Shown: positions 16,612 through 25,549, counted from the first letter of the stretch. The stretch: DNA of 64,000 bases from Micromonospora globbae (GCF_003610785.1 NZ_RAQQ01000003.1:1-64000); one strand, 5' to 3'. The notes: generated from the sequence alone by a model not told the origin. A program made the numbers and translations.

Positions 16612-17379
16612 GTGGCAACCGCGCTGGTGATCGAGAACGACCCGACCGACGACCTGCGCCGGCTGGGCGAGTGGCTGACCGAGGCCGGCCTGGACCTGTG
16701 GGTCGTGCGCCCGTACGCCGGTGACGAGCTTCCCGCCGACCTGGAGGGCTACGTCGCGCTGGTGGTGCTCGGCGGCCCGCAGCAGGCGTACCCGCTGCCG
16801 GACGGCTCGCCCGGCGCGCCCTGGTTCCCCGCCCTGGAGGGCCTGCTGCGCAAGGCGGTCCGGCACCGGGTGCCCACGCTGGCGATCTGCCTCGGCGCGC
16901 AGCTGCTCGCCGCCGCGCACGCCGGCCAGGTCGAGCGCAGCCCGTCCGGGCCGGAGATCGGGCCCTCGGTGGTGGGCCGGCGGGACGCGGCCGAGCAGGA
17001 CCCGCTGTTCCGGTACGTGCCGCTCATCCCGGACGTGCTCCAGTGGCACGCCGACGAGATCACCGAGCTGCCGCACGGGGCGACCCTGCTGGCCGCGTCC
17101 ACCCGCTACCCCCACCAGGCGTTCCGGCTCGGCGACCGGGCCTGGGGGCTCCAGTTCCACATCGAGTGCGACACGGCCCAGATCGCCGAGTGGGCCACCG
17201 ACTCGACGCTCCTCGCCGAGCTGGGCTACGAGCCCGAGCTGGTCGTCGCCGCCTGCAACGAGGTGATGGCCGACATCGAGGAGGTCTGGCAGCCGTTCGC
17301 CGCCCGGTTCGCGGCCCTCGCTCTGGGCGAGCTGGACGACAGCGGCCCGCGACACAGCCTGCCGTTGCTCGGGCACTGA
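16612..17379 (+). CDS. Class I glutamine amidotransferase
   Basis: A 255-residue stand-alone GATase1 domain protein. The nucleophilic Cys lies in LAICLGAQLLAAA (about residue 93), and the His-Glu pair lies in GLQFHIECD (about residues 183-185). VLGGPQQAYPLPDG near residue 60 forms the oxyanion region. Such GuaA-like amidotransferases act on unidentified substrates, some being gamma-glutamyl hydrolases. The gene overlaps glnE by one base (TGATG), so the two are almost certainly co-translated. This links it to glutamine metabolism or polyamine-type gamma-glutamyl turnover (inference). The GTG at 16612 follows TAGCCT by 7 nt. Confidence 0.87.
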   Translation: MATALVIENDPTDDLRRLGEWLTEAGLDLWVVRPYAGDELPADLEGYVALVVLGGPQQAYPLPDGSPGAPWFPALEGLLRKAVRHRVPTLAICLGAQLLAAAHAGQVERSPSGPEIGPSVVGRRDAAEQDPLFRYVPLIPDVLQWHADEITELPHGATLLAASTRYPHQAFRLGDRAWGLQFHIECDTAQIAEWATDSTLLAELGYEPELVVAACNEVMADIEEVWQPFAARFAALALGELDDSGPRHSLPLLGH

Positions 17380-20369
17380 TGACCCGGCCGACCAGCGCCC
17401 CCGGCCGGCTCGCCCGGTACGGGTTCGGCACGACGCAGGGCGACGGCGGCGCCCGCGCGGCGGACCTGCTCGGCCCGGACGGGCTCGGCCTGTGGCGGCC
17501 GGACGGTCAGGAGCCGGTCGACGAGCGGGCGGGTGAGCTGCTCACCGCGCTGTCCCGGGCGGCCGACCCGGACCTGGCGCTGCGCCAGCTGCACCGCATC
17601 GTCGAGGCCGAACGCCGCGCGCACGGCGACGGCTCGGCGCTGCTCACCGAGCTGTCCGAGGACGCGGGACTGCGCCGGCGGCTGATCGCCGTGCTCGGCG
17701 CGTCCTCGGCGCTCGGCGACCACCTCGTGGCGAACCCGGACGACTGGACGGTGCTGCGCACCGCCCCGGACGGGCTCGCGCCGGCCGCCGAGGGGCGGCT
17801 GGAGCCGCTCGGCGACGGCAACCCGATCGCGGGGCTGCGGCGGGCGTACCGGCTGGCGCTGCTGGGGATCGCGGCCGCGGACCTGACCGGTGGCCGGGGG
17901 CTGGAACAGACGATGGCGGCGCTCTCCGCGCTGGCCGACGCGACGCTGCGGGCGGCGTACGGGATCGCCGTGGACGAGCTGCCGGAGGGCACGCCCCGGC
18001 CGCGGCTGGCCGTGGTGGCGATGGGCAAGTGCGGCGGCGACGAGCTGAACTACGTCTCCGACGTGGACGTCATCTTCGTGGCCGCCTCCGACGACGACCT
18101 GCCGGCCGCCACGACGGTGGCCACCCGGCTGATCCACGTCTGCGGGCTGGTCGCCTGGCCGGTGGACGCGGCGCTGCGGCCGGAGGGCAACCGGGGGCCG
18201 CTGGTGCGTACGCTCGCCAGCCACCTCGCGTACTACCGGCGCTGGGCCCGCACGTGGGAGTTCCAGGCGCTGCTCAAGGCCCGTCCGGCGGCCGGCGACC
18301 TCGCGCTGGGCCAGGAGTGGATCGACGAACTCGCCCCGCTGCTGTGGCGGGCCGCCGAGCGGCCCGAGGCGGTCGAGGACGTGCGCGCCATGCGCCGGAA
18401 GATCATCGACAACATCCCGCCGAAGGAGCTGGAGCGCGAGATCAAGCGCGGCCCCGGCGGGCTGCGCGACATCGAGTTCGCCGTCCAGCTGCTGCAACTG
18501 GTGCACGGCCGGGGCGACGAGTCGCTGCGCGTTCCGGGCACGATCCCGGCGCTGCGCGCGCTGGTCACCGGCGGCTACGTGGGCCGGGCCGACGGTGAGG
18601 CGTTGCTGCGCGGCTACCGGTTCCTGCGGGGGGTGGAGCACCGGCTCCAGTTGCAGGGGCTGCGCCGCACACACACCGTGCCGACGGACCCGGCCGCCCT
18701 GCGGTGGCTCGCCGCCGCCCTCGGCTACACGGCCACGCCGGGGCGCAGCGCCGTCGAGGAGTTCCGCGCCGAGTGGGTCACCCACGCCACCGAGGTACGC
18801 CGGCTGCACGCCAAGCTGCTGTACCGGCCGCTGCTGGAGGCGGTGGCCCGGGTGCCCGCCGACGGGCTGCGCCTCACCCCGGAGGCGGCCCGGCACCGCC
18901 TGGAGATCCTCGGTTTCGGCGACCCGGCCGGGGCGCTGCGGCACCTCCAGGCCCTCACCGGCGGGGTGAGCCGCACCGCGGCCATCCAGCGCACGCTGCT
19001 GCCGGTGCTGCTCAGCGAGTTCGCCGACGCCCCGGAGCCGGACCGGGGGCTGCTCAACTACCGGCAGGTCTCCGAGAAGCTCGGCAGCACACCGTGGTAC
19101 CTGCGGCTGCTGCGCGACTCCGGCCCCGTGGCCCGCCGGCTCGCGCGGGTGCTCTCGTCCTCGCGGTACGCCGCCGACCTGCTCGCCCGGGAGCCGGAGG
19201 CGCTGCGGCTGCTGGCCGAGGAGCACGAGCTGACGCCCCGGCCCCGCGAGGTGCTGCACGAGGGCTTCACCGCGGCGGCGGCCCGGTACGCCGACCCGGT
19301 CGAGGCCATCCGGGCCGTCCGCGCGCTGCGCCGCCGGGAGCTGGTGCGCATCGCGTGCGCCGACGTGCTCTGCCGGGCCGGATCGCTCGCGCCGAGCGGC
19401 CCCGACGGCGCCGCCCTCACCGAGATCGCGGCGGTGGGCACCGCGCTGGCGGACGTCACCGACGCCACCCTGGCCGCCGCCCTGCACATCGCCCGGGCCA
19501 CCCAGCCCACCCCGCCCGGGCTGCGCTTCGCCGTGATCGGCATGGGCCGGCTCGGCGGGTACGAGTCGAACTACCTCTCCGACGCCGACGTGCTCTTCGT
19601 CTACGACGCGCCGGCCGGGGACGAGAGCGCGGCCAGCGCCGCGGCGCACGCCGTCGCCGAGGAGCTGCGCCGGCTGCTCGGCATACCGGCGCCCGATCCG
19701 CCGCTCGGCGTCGACGCGGACCTGCGTCCCGAGGGGCGGCAGGGGCCGCTGGTGCGCAGCCTCGCCGCGTACGCGCAGTACTACGCGCGCTGGTCGCGGG
19801 TGTGGGAGGCGCAGGCGCTGCTGCGTGCCCGCTTCGTCTGCGGCGACGCCGACCTGGGCGCCGAGTTCGAGGCGCTGGTCGACCCGGTCCGCTACCCGGC
19901 CGACGGGCTGACCCGCGACCAGGTCGTGGAGATCCGCCGGATCAAGGCGCGGGTCGAGCACGAGCGGCTGCCCCGGGGCGCCGACCCCGCCACCCACACG
20001 AAGCTGGGTCGCGGCGGGCTCGCCGACGTCGAGTGGGCCGTGCAGCTGCTCCAGCTGCGCCACGGCGGGGCCGTGCCGGCGCTGCGGGGCACGCGTACGC
20101 TCGACGCGCTCGCCGCCGCCCGCGACGCCGGGCTGGTCGACGCGGCCGACGCCGCGGCCATGGCCGCCGGCTGGACGCTCGCCGCCCAGGTGCGCAACGC
20201 GCTCATGCTCGTCCGCGGCCGGGCCGGTGACCAGCTGCCCCGGCACGGGGTGGAGCTGGCCGGCGTGGTACGACTGCTCGGTGCCGACGACCCGGGACAG
20301 TTCCTCGACGACTACCTCCGCACCGCCCGCCGCTCGCGGGCGGCGATGGAGCGGGTCCTCGATGCTTGA
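17379..20369 (+). CDS. glnE: Bifunctional glutamine synthetase adenylyltransferase/deadenylase
   Basis: A 996-residue protein with duplicated nucleotidyltransferase domains. The first has GGDELNYVSDVDVIFVAA at about residue 218 and the second GGYESNYLSDADVLFVYD at about residue 725. Each is followed by a helical GlnD-type module with RGPGGLRDIEFAVQLLQL or GRGGLADVEWAVQLLQL. GlnE attaches AMP to, or removes it from, a tyrosine of GlnA in response to nitrogen status. Its substrate site is present in glnA1 at 25.5-27.0 kb. The ATG overlaps the stop of the amidotransferase gene by one base. Length matches actinobacterial GlnE. Confidence 0.96.
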   Translation: MTRPTSAPGRLARYGFGTTQGDGGARAADLLGPDGLGLWRPDGQEPVDERAGELLTALSRAADPDLALRQLHRIVEAERRAHGDGSALLTELSEDAGLRRRLIAVLGASSALGDHLVANPDDWTVLRTAPDGLAPAAEGRLEPLGDGNPIAGLRRAYRLALLGIAAADLTGGRGLEQTMAALSALADATLRAAYGIAVDELPEGTPRPRLAVVAMGKCGGDELNYVSDVDVIFVAASDDDLPAATTVATRLIHVCGLVAWPVDAALRPEGNRGPLVRTLASHLAYYRRWARTWEFQALLKARPAAGDLALGQEWIDELAPLLWRAAERPEAVEDVRAMRRKIIDNIPPKELEREIKRGPGGLRDIEFAVQLLQLVHGRGDESLRVPGTIPALRALVTGGYVGRADGEALLRGYRFLRGVEHRLQLQGLRRTHTVPTDPAALRWLAAALGYTATPGRSAVEEFRAEWVTHATEVRRLHAKLLYRPLLEAVARVPADGLRLTPEAARHRLEILGFGDPAGALRHLQALTGGVSRTAAIQRTLLPVLLSEFADAPEPDRGLLNYRQVSEKLGSTPWYLRLLRDSGPVARRLARVLSSSRYAADLLAREPEALRLLAEEHELTPRPREVLHEGFTAAAARYADPVEAIRAVRALRRRELVRIACADVLCRAGSLAPSGPDGAALTEIAAVGTALADVTDATLAAALHIARATQPTPPGLRFAVIGMGRLGGYESNYLSDADVLFVYDAPAGDESAASAAAHAVAEELRRLLGIPAPDPPLGVDADLRPEGRQGPLVRSLAAYAQYYARWSRVWEAQALLRARFVCGDADLGAEFEALVDPVRYPADGLTRDQVVEIRRIKARVEHERLPRGADPATHTKLGRGGLADVEWAVQLLQLRHGGAVPALRGTRTLDALAAARDAGLVDAADAAAMAAGWTLAAQVRNALMLVRGRAGDQLPRHGVELAGVVRLLGADDPGQFLDDYLRTARRSRAAMERVLDA

Positions 20370-20577
20370 CGGCTACCAACAACCAACCGTGCGCTCTTGA
20401 TGTGCCGTTCGCGCTAGTTCAGACGCAGTTTGCTGCAACGTCGCTCGTGATGGTTGTGGCCGCCGTGCTTCTTCGGGGCCCGTGTCCGTCGGTGCACGGC
20501 CCGGCGGGTCCAGTACAACTTGCTGGACCTGCAACTCCTCAACCCTTCCGGGGCCGGGACGAGCTCGCGTGCCAGCG
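20370..20577. other. Lower-GC intergenic patch between convergent genes
   Basis: About 100 bp after glnE (20376-20470) are noticeably richer in A/T than the surroundings, with repeated CAACCAACC-type and TTGCTGCAAC motifs. No gene, tRNA or clear terminator is seen. A short minus-strand frame crosses it (ending CSKLRLN) but lacks a start signal or family resemblance. It could be foreign or decayed DNA. Confidence 0.4.
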
Positions 20578-22140
20578 TCAGCCGCCGAGGGCGTACGTGC
20601 CGGCGCCGGGGACGGTCACCGCCGTCCACTCGCCGTCGGCGCTGAGTGTCGCGCCCCCGCTCACCGACAGCCAGCGGTCGTACCGGACGCGCACCGGCAC
20701 CCGGCCGGGGCCCGGCGCGCGGAAGGTCACCGAGGCGGCGTCCTGCCGGACCAGCTCACCGGGCGAGCCCACCAGCGGCGTCGGGTCGGCCACCGCGTAG
20801 AGCCGCCAGTGCGCCCCGGACCAGACCCGGGTGAGGTACGGGAGGCCCGCCTCGACCAGCTCTGCCTCCGCGCGGCCCACCCAGGACAGCTCGGCGTCGG
20901 GCACGGCCACGTACTGCACCGCGTTGTCGGCCAGCCAGGCGCGGTAGCTCGCCGGGGTGAGCGGGACGCCGGTGCCCGCCGCGCCCGGGACCGTGGTGAA
21001 GAAGAGCGGGTTGCGGGCGATGTCCGCCTGCCGCAGCCAGCCCCGGGCCAGCGGCACCTCGCCGCCGAGATGGGCCGCCTCCCAGTAGTTGCGGGTCGGC
21101 GGCACCTCCACCCGCCCGGCCAGCCCGCGCCGGGCCAGTTCCGCCCGCAGCGGCGCGAAGTACGCCGGGTCGGCGGCCGGGTCGTCGGCGCGCAGGTCGG
21201 CGGTGACCACCGGCGGCTGCCACCAACAGACGGCCGCGAGCAGCGCGGCCAGCCCGACAGCGCCGGCCGCCGGGCGAGGAGCCGGCAGCCACCCGGGGAG
21301 CCGGGCAGTGGCCGCCAGCACGGGCAGGGCGAACATCACCACCAGGCGGGTGGCATTCAGGCCGACCGGGGTGTGCACCAGGGCCGCGGCGAGCACCCCG
21401 GCCGCCGACAGCAGCGCGCCCACCCGAACCGGCCGGTGGGCCGCGAGCGCGGCCACCAGCAGGCTGGTGAGCACGGCGTGGACGGTGTCGGTGCGGCTGA
21501 TGTTCATCCAGCCGCCCTCGCCGAAGAGCAGCCCGGTCACCGCGAGCGGCACGGCGGCCGGGACAGCGAGCAGCAGGCCGTCGGCGTACCGGCGGGTGAG
21601 CAGCAGCGCGGCACCGGCCAGGCCGACGAAGAGCCCGGCCACCGGGCTGGCCGCCGAGGCGAGCAGGGCCGCCGCGCCGGCCAGCGCGCCGCGCGGCCAC
21701 CCGGGACGCCGGGCGGCGGGCAGGGTGAGGGCCAGCAGTGCCGCCAGGCCGAAGGCGACCCCGAGGGCGTACGTGACCCGGCCGGAGACCAGGTTGCTGG
21801 CGATCGTGAGCACTCCGAGCAGGCTGCCCAGCAGGGGGCGTGCCACCCGGGCGCGGACCAGCAGCGCGGCGAACGCGGTCGCCGAGGCGAGCAGCGCGAG
21901 CGCGCCGGTGGGCCGGACCCCGAGCAGGGTCATCAGCGGCGACGAGATCAGGCTGTAGCCCCACGGGTGGACGCCGCCGTACCAGCGCAGATCCACCAGG
22001 GCCGGCCCATGGTCGGCGAAGAAGTCGGCGCGGGCCACCTGCGCCGACAGGTCCGAACCCAGCGGCGGCAGGGTGACATACAGCACACCCAGGACGGACG
22101 CCGACGCGGCGGACACCGCCACCACCCGGCCACCCCGCAT
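20578..22140 (-). CDS. Polytopic membrane protein, GT-C-like
   Basis: A 520-residue integral membrane protein with about ten hydrophobic helices and a C-terminal soluble portion of about 170 residues (from DLRADDPAADPAYF). An early acidic motif (VARADFFADHGPALVDLRWY) followed by GGVHPWGYSLISSPLM and a later FGEGGWMNI segment give the layout of GT-C-type glycosyltransferases or related polymer-ligase-like proteins, but no diagnostic DxD motif lets me assign a donor. The ATG at 22140 is chosen because GGGAGG lies 6 nt upstream. The larger open frame upstream is antisense to the neighbouring mannosyltransferase genes and is rejected. It is divergent from them by 36 bp, suggesting shared regulation in envelope glycan synthesis. 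Confidence 0.7.
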   Translation of the reverse strand: MRGGRVVAVSAASASVLGVLYVTLPPLGSDLSAQVARADFFADHGPALVDLRWYGGVHPWGYSLISSPLMTLLGVRPTGALALLASATAFAALLVRARVARPLLGSLLGVLTIASNLVSGRVTYALGVAFGLAALLALTLPAARRPGWPRGALAGAAALLASAASPVAGLFVGLAGAALLLTRRYADGLLLAVPAAVPLAVTGLLFGEGGWMNISRTDTVHAVLTSLLVAALAAHRPVRVGALLSAAGVLAAALVHTPVGLNATRLVVMFALPVLAATARLPGWLPAPRPAAGAVGLAALLAAVCWWQPPVVTADLRADDPAADPAYFAPLRAELARRGLAGRVEVPPTRNYWEAAHLGGEVPLARGWLRQADIARNPLFFTTVPGAAGTGVPLTPASYRAWLADNAVQYVAVPDAELSWVGRAEAELVEAGLPYLTRVWSGAHWRLYAVADPTPLVGSPGELVRQDAASVTFRAPGPGRVPVRVRYDRWLSVSGGATLSADGEWTAVTVPGAGTYALGG

Positions 22141-22176
22141 GCCCACCTCCCGTTCGCGCCCCACCGTACTGGCAGC

Positions 22177-23589
22177 ATGGCGGGCGTGCCTCACCACCTC
22201 TCGCGCTGGCTCGGACTGGCCGGGTCGGTGCTGCTCGCCGCCGCCGCGTACCTCGGCGGCGCGCTGCCGCACGCCGACCTGCGCCCCACCCCCGTCAGCA
22301 TCTGGCAGGGCCCGAACGGGCCGTTGATCATCGGCGTCTGGCTGGCCGGCACGGCTCTGCTGAGCTGGGCCTGGTGGTCGCTGCGTGACCGGGTGCCCTC
22401 GACCCGGTGGGCACTGGTCACCGTCGGGCTCTGGCTGCTGCCGCTGCTGTTCACGCCACCGCTGGGCAGCCGGGACGTCTACGCCTACGCGTGCCAGGGC
22501 GCCAGCTACGCGGCCGGGATCAACCCGTACGAGCAGGGCGTCTCGGCGCTGCCCTGCCCCTGGCTGGACAGCATCTCGTACATCTGGCGGGACACCCCCG
22601 CGCCGTACGGTCCGCTGTTCGTGATGATCGCCGGGGCGGTGGTCCGGGCCACCGGATCCCTCGTCGGCAGCATCGTGCTGTTCCGGCTGCTCGCGGTGGC
22701 CGGTATGGGGTTGGCCGCGGCCTGCCTGCCGGTGCTGGCCCGCCGCTGCGGCGTACCGGCCGGCCGGGCGGTCTGGCTGGCGCTGGGCGGCCCCGTGATC
22801 GGTGTGCACCTGATCTCCGGCGCGCACAACGACGCCATGATGGTGGGGCTGCTCGTCGCCGGGCTGGCGGTGGTCGCGGCACGGCCGGGGCGCGCCGGCC
22901 CGCTGCTGGCCAGCGGCGTACTGCTCGGGCTCGCCGGCGGGATCAAGGCGACCGCGCTGGTCGTGGTGCCGTTCGCGGCGCTGGCCGCCATCGCCGGCGG
23001 GTTCTCGATCCGGGCGCTGGTGCGCGACGGCGGCTGGGTGGTCGGCGGCGCGGTCGCCACGGTCGTGGGGGCGACGTTCGCCGCCGGCCTCGACTTCGGC
23101 TGGATCAGCGGCCTCGAACAGGGCAACCTCGTGGTCGCCTGGAGCTCGCCCACCACGGGCGTCGGGCAGACCGTCGACTACCTGGGGCGCCTGTTCGGGT
23201 GGCACAGCGACGCGCTGCCGGTCACCCGGGCCATCGGGATGGCGGCCCTGGCGATCCTGCTGGTCTGGCTCTGGTGGCGCGCCCGCACTCGGGACCCGCT
23301 CTGGCACGCCGGGCTGGCACTGGCCGCCACGGTGGCGCTCGCCCCGCTCTACCACCCCTGGTACTGGACCTGGCCGCTCGCGGTGCTCGCCGCCACCTCG
23401 CGGCGGCGCACCGGGTGGTTCGCGGCGGTCGCGCTGGCGTCGGCGTTCCTGGTGCTGCCGGACGGCACCGGCCTGCCCCGGTACACCAAGACGGTCGGGG
23501 CGCCGCTCATGACGCTGTTGGTGATCGTGGTGGTGGTCCGCTTGGTACGGTCGGCTCGGGCGGCCCGCCGGCCGGTCGCCGGGAACTGA
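22177..23589 (+). CDS. MptB-like polyprenyl-phosphomannose-dependent mannosyltransferase
   Basis: A 470-residue GT-C membrane enzyme with about twelve spans, resembling actinobacterial alpha-1,6-mannosyltransferases MptA/MptB that extend lipomannan cores using polyprenyl-phosphomannose. Motifs are GSRDVYAYACQG at about residue 103, IWRDTPAPYGPLFVMIAG, ISGAHNDAMMVG and YHPWYWTWPLAVL. The Asp in the first external loop is the usual GT-C catalytic candidate. An alternative GTG at 22186 fits a leaderless start (CAGCAT seven bases upstream). The next gene, 13 bp downstream, is a paralogue. Confidence 0.8.
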   Translation: MAGVPHHLSRWLGLAGSVLLAAAAYLGGALPHADLRPTPVSIWQGPNGPLIIGVWLAGTALLSWAWWSLRDRVPSTRWALVTVGLWLLPLLFTPPLGSRDVYAYACQGASYAAGINPYEQGVSALPCPWLDSISYIWRDTPAPYGPLFVMIAGAVVRATGSLVGSIVLFRLLAVAGMGLAAACLPVLARRCGVPAGRAVWLALGGPVIGVHLISGAHNDAMMVGLLVAGLAVVAARPGRAGPLLASGVLLGLAGGIKATALVVVPFAALAAIAGGFSIRALVRDGGWVVGGAVATVVGATFAAGLDFGWISGLEQGNLVVAWSSPTTGVGQTVDYLGRLFGWHSDALPVTRAIGMAALAILLVWLWWRARTRDPLWHAGLALAATVALAPLYHPWYWTWPLAVLAATSRRRTGWFAAVALASAFLVLPDGTGLPRYTKTVGAPLMTLLVIVVVVRLVRSARAARRPVAGN

Positions 23590-23602
23590 GGAGGCGGCGC
23601 CG

Positions 23603-25177
23603 GTGACCGGACCCGGCGCCCGTCCGCACCCGGCCGAGGGGGGCCCGGTTTCGACGCCCCGGACACGGCACGCCGACCACCGGGCCCGCGCGGCGCGGTA
23701 CGCCGGCCTCGCCGGCGCGGTGCTGCTCGCCATCGCCGGGTGGCTCGGCGGAGCACTGCCGTCCGCGCCGCTGTCCCGGGTCACCCCGGTCACCGTCTGG
23801 CAGGGCCGGCACGGGCCACTGGTGCTCGTCGCCTGGGCGCTCGGCACCCTGCTGATCGTCGGCGCCTGGTGGTCGCTGCGCCGGGGCGCCCCGTCGACCG
23901 GTTGGGCGTACCGCACCGCCGGGCTCTGGGCACTGCCGCTGCTCGCGACCGCCCCGCTCGGCAGCCGCGACGTCTACTCGTACGCGTGCCAGGGCTGGGC
24001 GTACGCGCACGGCGCCGACCCGTACGTGACCGGGGTCGCGGCGGCCGGCTGCCCGTGGGTGGACGCCGTCGCGCCGATCTGGCGGGACACCCCGGCCCCG
24101 TACGGGCCGCTGTTCGTGCTGCTGGCGGCGCTGGCGACGGTGCTGGGCGGTGGGCTGACCGGCACCGTCGTGCTGCTGCGGCTCTTCGCGCTCGCCGGGG
24201 TGCTGCTCGCCGCGCTCTGCCTGCCCGGGCTGGCGCGGGCCACCGGCGTGCCGACCCGGCGGGCGGCGTGGCTGCTGCTGGCCAGCCCGCTGGTCGGGGT
24301 GCACCTGCTGGCCGGCGCGCACAACGACGCGGTGATGCTCGGGCTGCTGCTGCTCGGGCTGCTGGTGCTGGTCCGCCTCCCGGGCCGGCCCGGCGCGCTG
24401 CTGGTCGCCGGCGCGCTGCTCGGGCTCGCGGTGGCCGTCAAGGCGAGCGCGGCCGTCGTGCTCCCGTACGCCGCGCTGGCGGCCGTGCACGGCCGCTACA
24501 CCGTACGGGCGCTGCTGCGCGACGGCGGCTGGCTGGCCGCCGGGGTGCTCGCGGCGCTGGCCGGCGGCTCGCTCGCCTCCGGTCTCGGGCTCGGCTGGGT
24601 GCGCGGGCTGAGCCGCAGCGGCGACTCCGAGCAGTGGACCTCGCCACCGACCGCCGTGGGGTTCGTCGTCGACTACGCCGGCGGGCTCGCCGGCCGGAGC
24701 CCGGACGCCGTCCCGGTGGCCCGGGCCGTGGCGCTGCTCGTGCTGGCCGCGTTCCTCGTGGCGCTGTGGTGGCGGGCGTGGGGGACGCTGCGCCGGCTGG
24801 GTGACGCCCGGCAGCGGGTGGCCCGGCTGGCCGCCGCCCGGCCCCGGGTCGCGCTGCGCGCCGCCGGCCTGGCCCTGGCCGCGGCCGTGGTGCTCGCCCC
24901 GGTGTTCCACCCCTGGTACGCCACCTGGCCCCTGGCGCTGCTGGCCGTCACCGCGGCCGGACCGGGCGAGCGCAGGCCCCGCCTCGGGACGCGGACCACG
25001 TGGGCGGTGCTGCCGTGCGCGGTCGCCGCGCTCCTCGCGCTGCCCGACGGCACCAACCTGGCCCGGTTCACGAAGGCCCCCGGCGCGATCACGATGACCG
25101 CCCTCGCGCTGGCCCTGGCGGCCCTCCTGACCCGCGCCGCAACCCGCCGCCCCGACCCCCGCACCAACCCCGGTTGA
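23603..25177 (+). CDS. MptB-like mannosyltransferase, tandem paralogue
   Basis: A 524-residue paralogue of the preceding gene with the same order of motifs: TPVTVWQGRHGPL, GSRDVYSYACQG, IWRDTPAPYGPLFVLL, LAGAHNDAVMLG and FHPWYATWPLALL. It has a longer N-terminus (about 30 residues, disordered) and a longer loop before the last helices (RVARLAAARPRVALR). GAGGAGG near 23588 serves as ribosome-binding site for the GTG at 23603, and the 13-bp gap implies an operon. The stop codon lies inside the first copy of a GGTTGATCA-containing tandem repeat, so the C-terminal residues (DPRTNPG) are repeat-encoded and may vary between strains. Confidence 0.8.
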   Translation: MTGPGARPHPAEGGPVSTPRTRHADHRARAARYAGLAGAVLLAIAGWLGGALPSAPLSRVTPVTVWQGRHGPLVLVAWALGTLLIVGAWWSLRRGAPSTGWAYRTAGLWALPLLATAPLGSRDVYSYACQGWAYAHGADPYVTGVAAAGCPWVDAVAPIWRDTPAPYGPLFVLLAALATVLGGGLTGTVVLLRLFALAGVLLAALCLPGLARATGVPTRRAAWLLLASPLVGVHLLAGAHNDAVMLGLLLLGLLVLVRLPGRPGALLVAGALLGLAVAVKASAAVVLPYAALAAVHGRYTVRALLRDGGWLAAGVLAALAGGSLASGLGLGWVRGLSRSGDSEQWTSPPTAVGFVVDYAGGLAGRSPDAVPVARAVALLVLAAFLVALWWRAWGTLRRLGDARQRVARLAAARPRVALRAAGLALAAAVVLAPVFHPWYATWPLALLAVTAAGPGERRPRLGTRTTWAVLPCAVAALLALPDGTNLARFTKAPGAITMTALALALAALLTRAATRRPDPRTNPG

Positions 25178-25244
25178 TCACCCCGCCGATCCCCGCACCA
25201 ACCCCCGGTTGATCACCCCGCCGACCCCCGCACCGACCCCGGTT
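25154..25244. repeat. About 35-bp degenerate tandem repeat overlapping the mannosyltransferase 3' end
   Basis: Three successive units contain CCCCGCACCAACCCC and then GGTTGATCACCCCGCC. The GGTTGATCA core occurs at about 25172, 25207 and 25242, with spacings near 35. The first unit contains the TGA stop of the mannosyltransferase gene and the last runs into the 55-bp palindrome, whose first bases (GATCA) match the unit core. Confidence 0.75.
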
Positions 25245-25299
25245 GATCATGAGGTTGGCGGGGCGATTGGAGATCGAAGACCCCGCCAACCTCATGATC
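25245..25299. repeat. 55-bp palindromic element, family B copy 2
   Basis: Arms GATCATGAGGTTGGCGGGG and CCCCGCCAACCTCATGATC are perfectly complementary. The centre contains GAGATCGAAGA, which is shared with copy 4. It lies between the convergent mannosyltransferase and glnA1 genes. Confidence 0.9.
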
Positions 25300-25353
25300 G
25301 ACGCACACGGGCGCGGCGCGCGGACCGTCCGAGGGCGGTCCCGGGTCAGCGGG

Positions 25354-25479
25354 GGTGCCGGGGCGCAGCGAGACGCGGCCCCCGGAGAGGGCGGCGACCT
25401 CGCGGATCAGGCCGTAGCCGTACATCGGCGCGGCGGCCAGCGCGATGAGGATGAGGAAGGTGGTTTCGCGCAGCGGTGT
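25354..25479 (-). pseudogene. PadR-family regulator fragment (N-terminal wHTH only)
   Basis: The minus-strand frame reads TPLRETTFLILIALAAAPMY then GYGLIREVAALSGGRVSLRPGT. This is the start of a PadR winged helix (usual pattern LREttflILtALa..phYGYGI..EV..LSgGrvrLrpGTLY). Directly after RPGT the expected LYGALDRL helix is missing and the frame runs into Pro-rich sequence and the 55-bp palindrome. No ATG, GTG or TTG precedes it in frame. It is a truncated remnant lacking both start and effector half, sitting between the glnA1 terminator and the palindrome. Confidence 0.7.
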
Positions 25480-25495
25480 GTCCCCGGAACGGCGA

Positions 25496-25530
25496 CCGGG
25501 CCGGCTCCGCGGGGTGCGGAACCGGCCCGG
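25496..25530 (-). terminator. Rho-independent-type hairpin of glnA1
   Basis: CCGGGCCGG-C-TCCGC and GCGGA-A-CCGGCCCGG flank a 5-nt loop. Read on the minus strand the central pair is U-G and the 15-bp stem is continuous, while on the plus strand it is a C-A mismatch. The structure is therefore better formed in the glnA1 transcript, 20 bp after its stop. Confidence 0.75.
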
Positions 25531-25549
25531 CCGGGATGGAGCGTGAGGC

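Noticed and set aside
20578..23916. A 1112-codon open frame on the minus strand read as one giant protein
   Set aside because: Only the part from 22140 downward shows membrane-protein character and a good ribosome-binding site; the upstream part is antisense to two supported mannosyltransferase genes.
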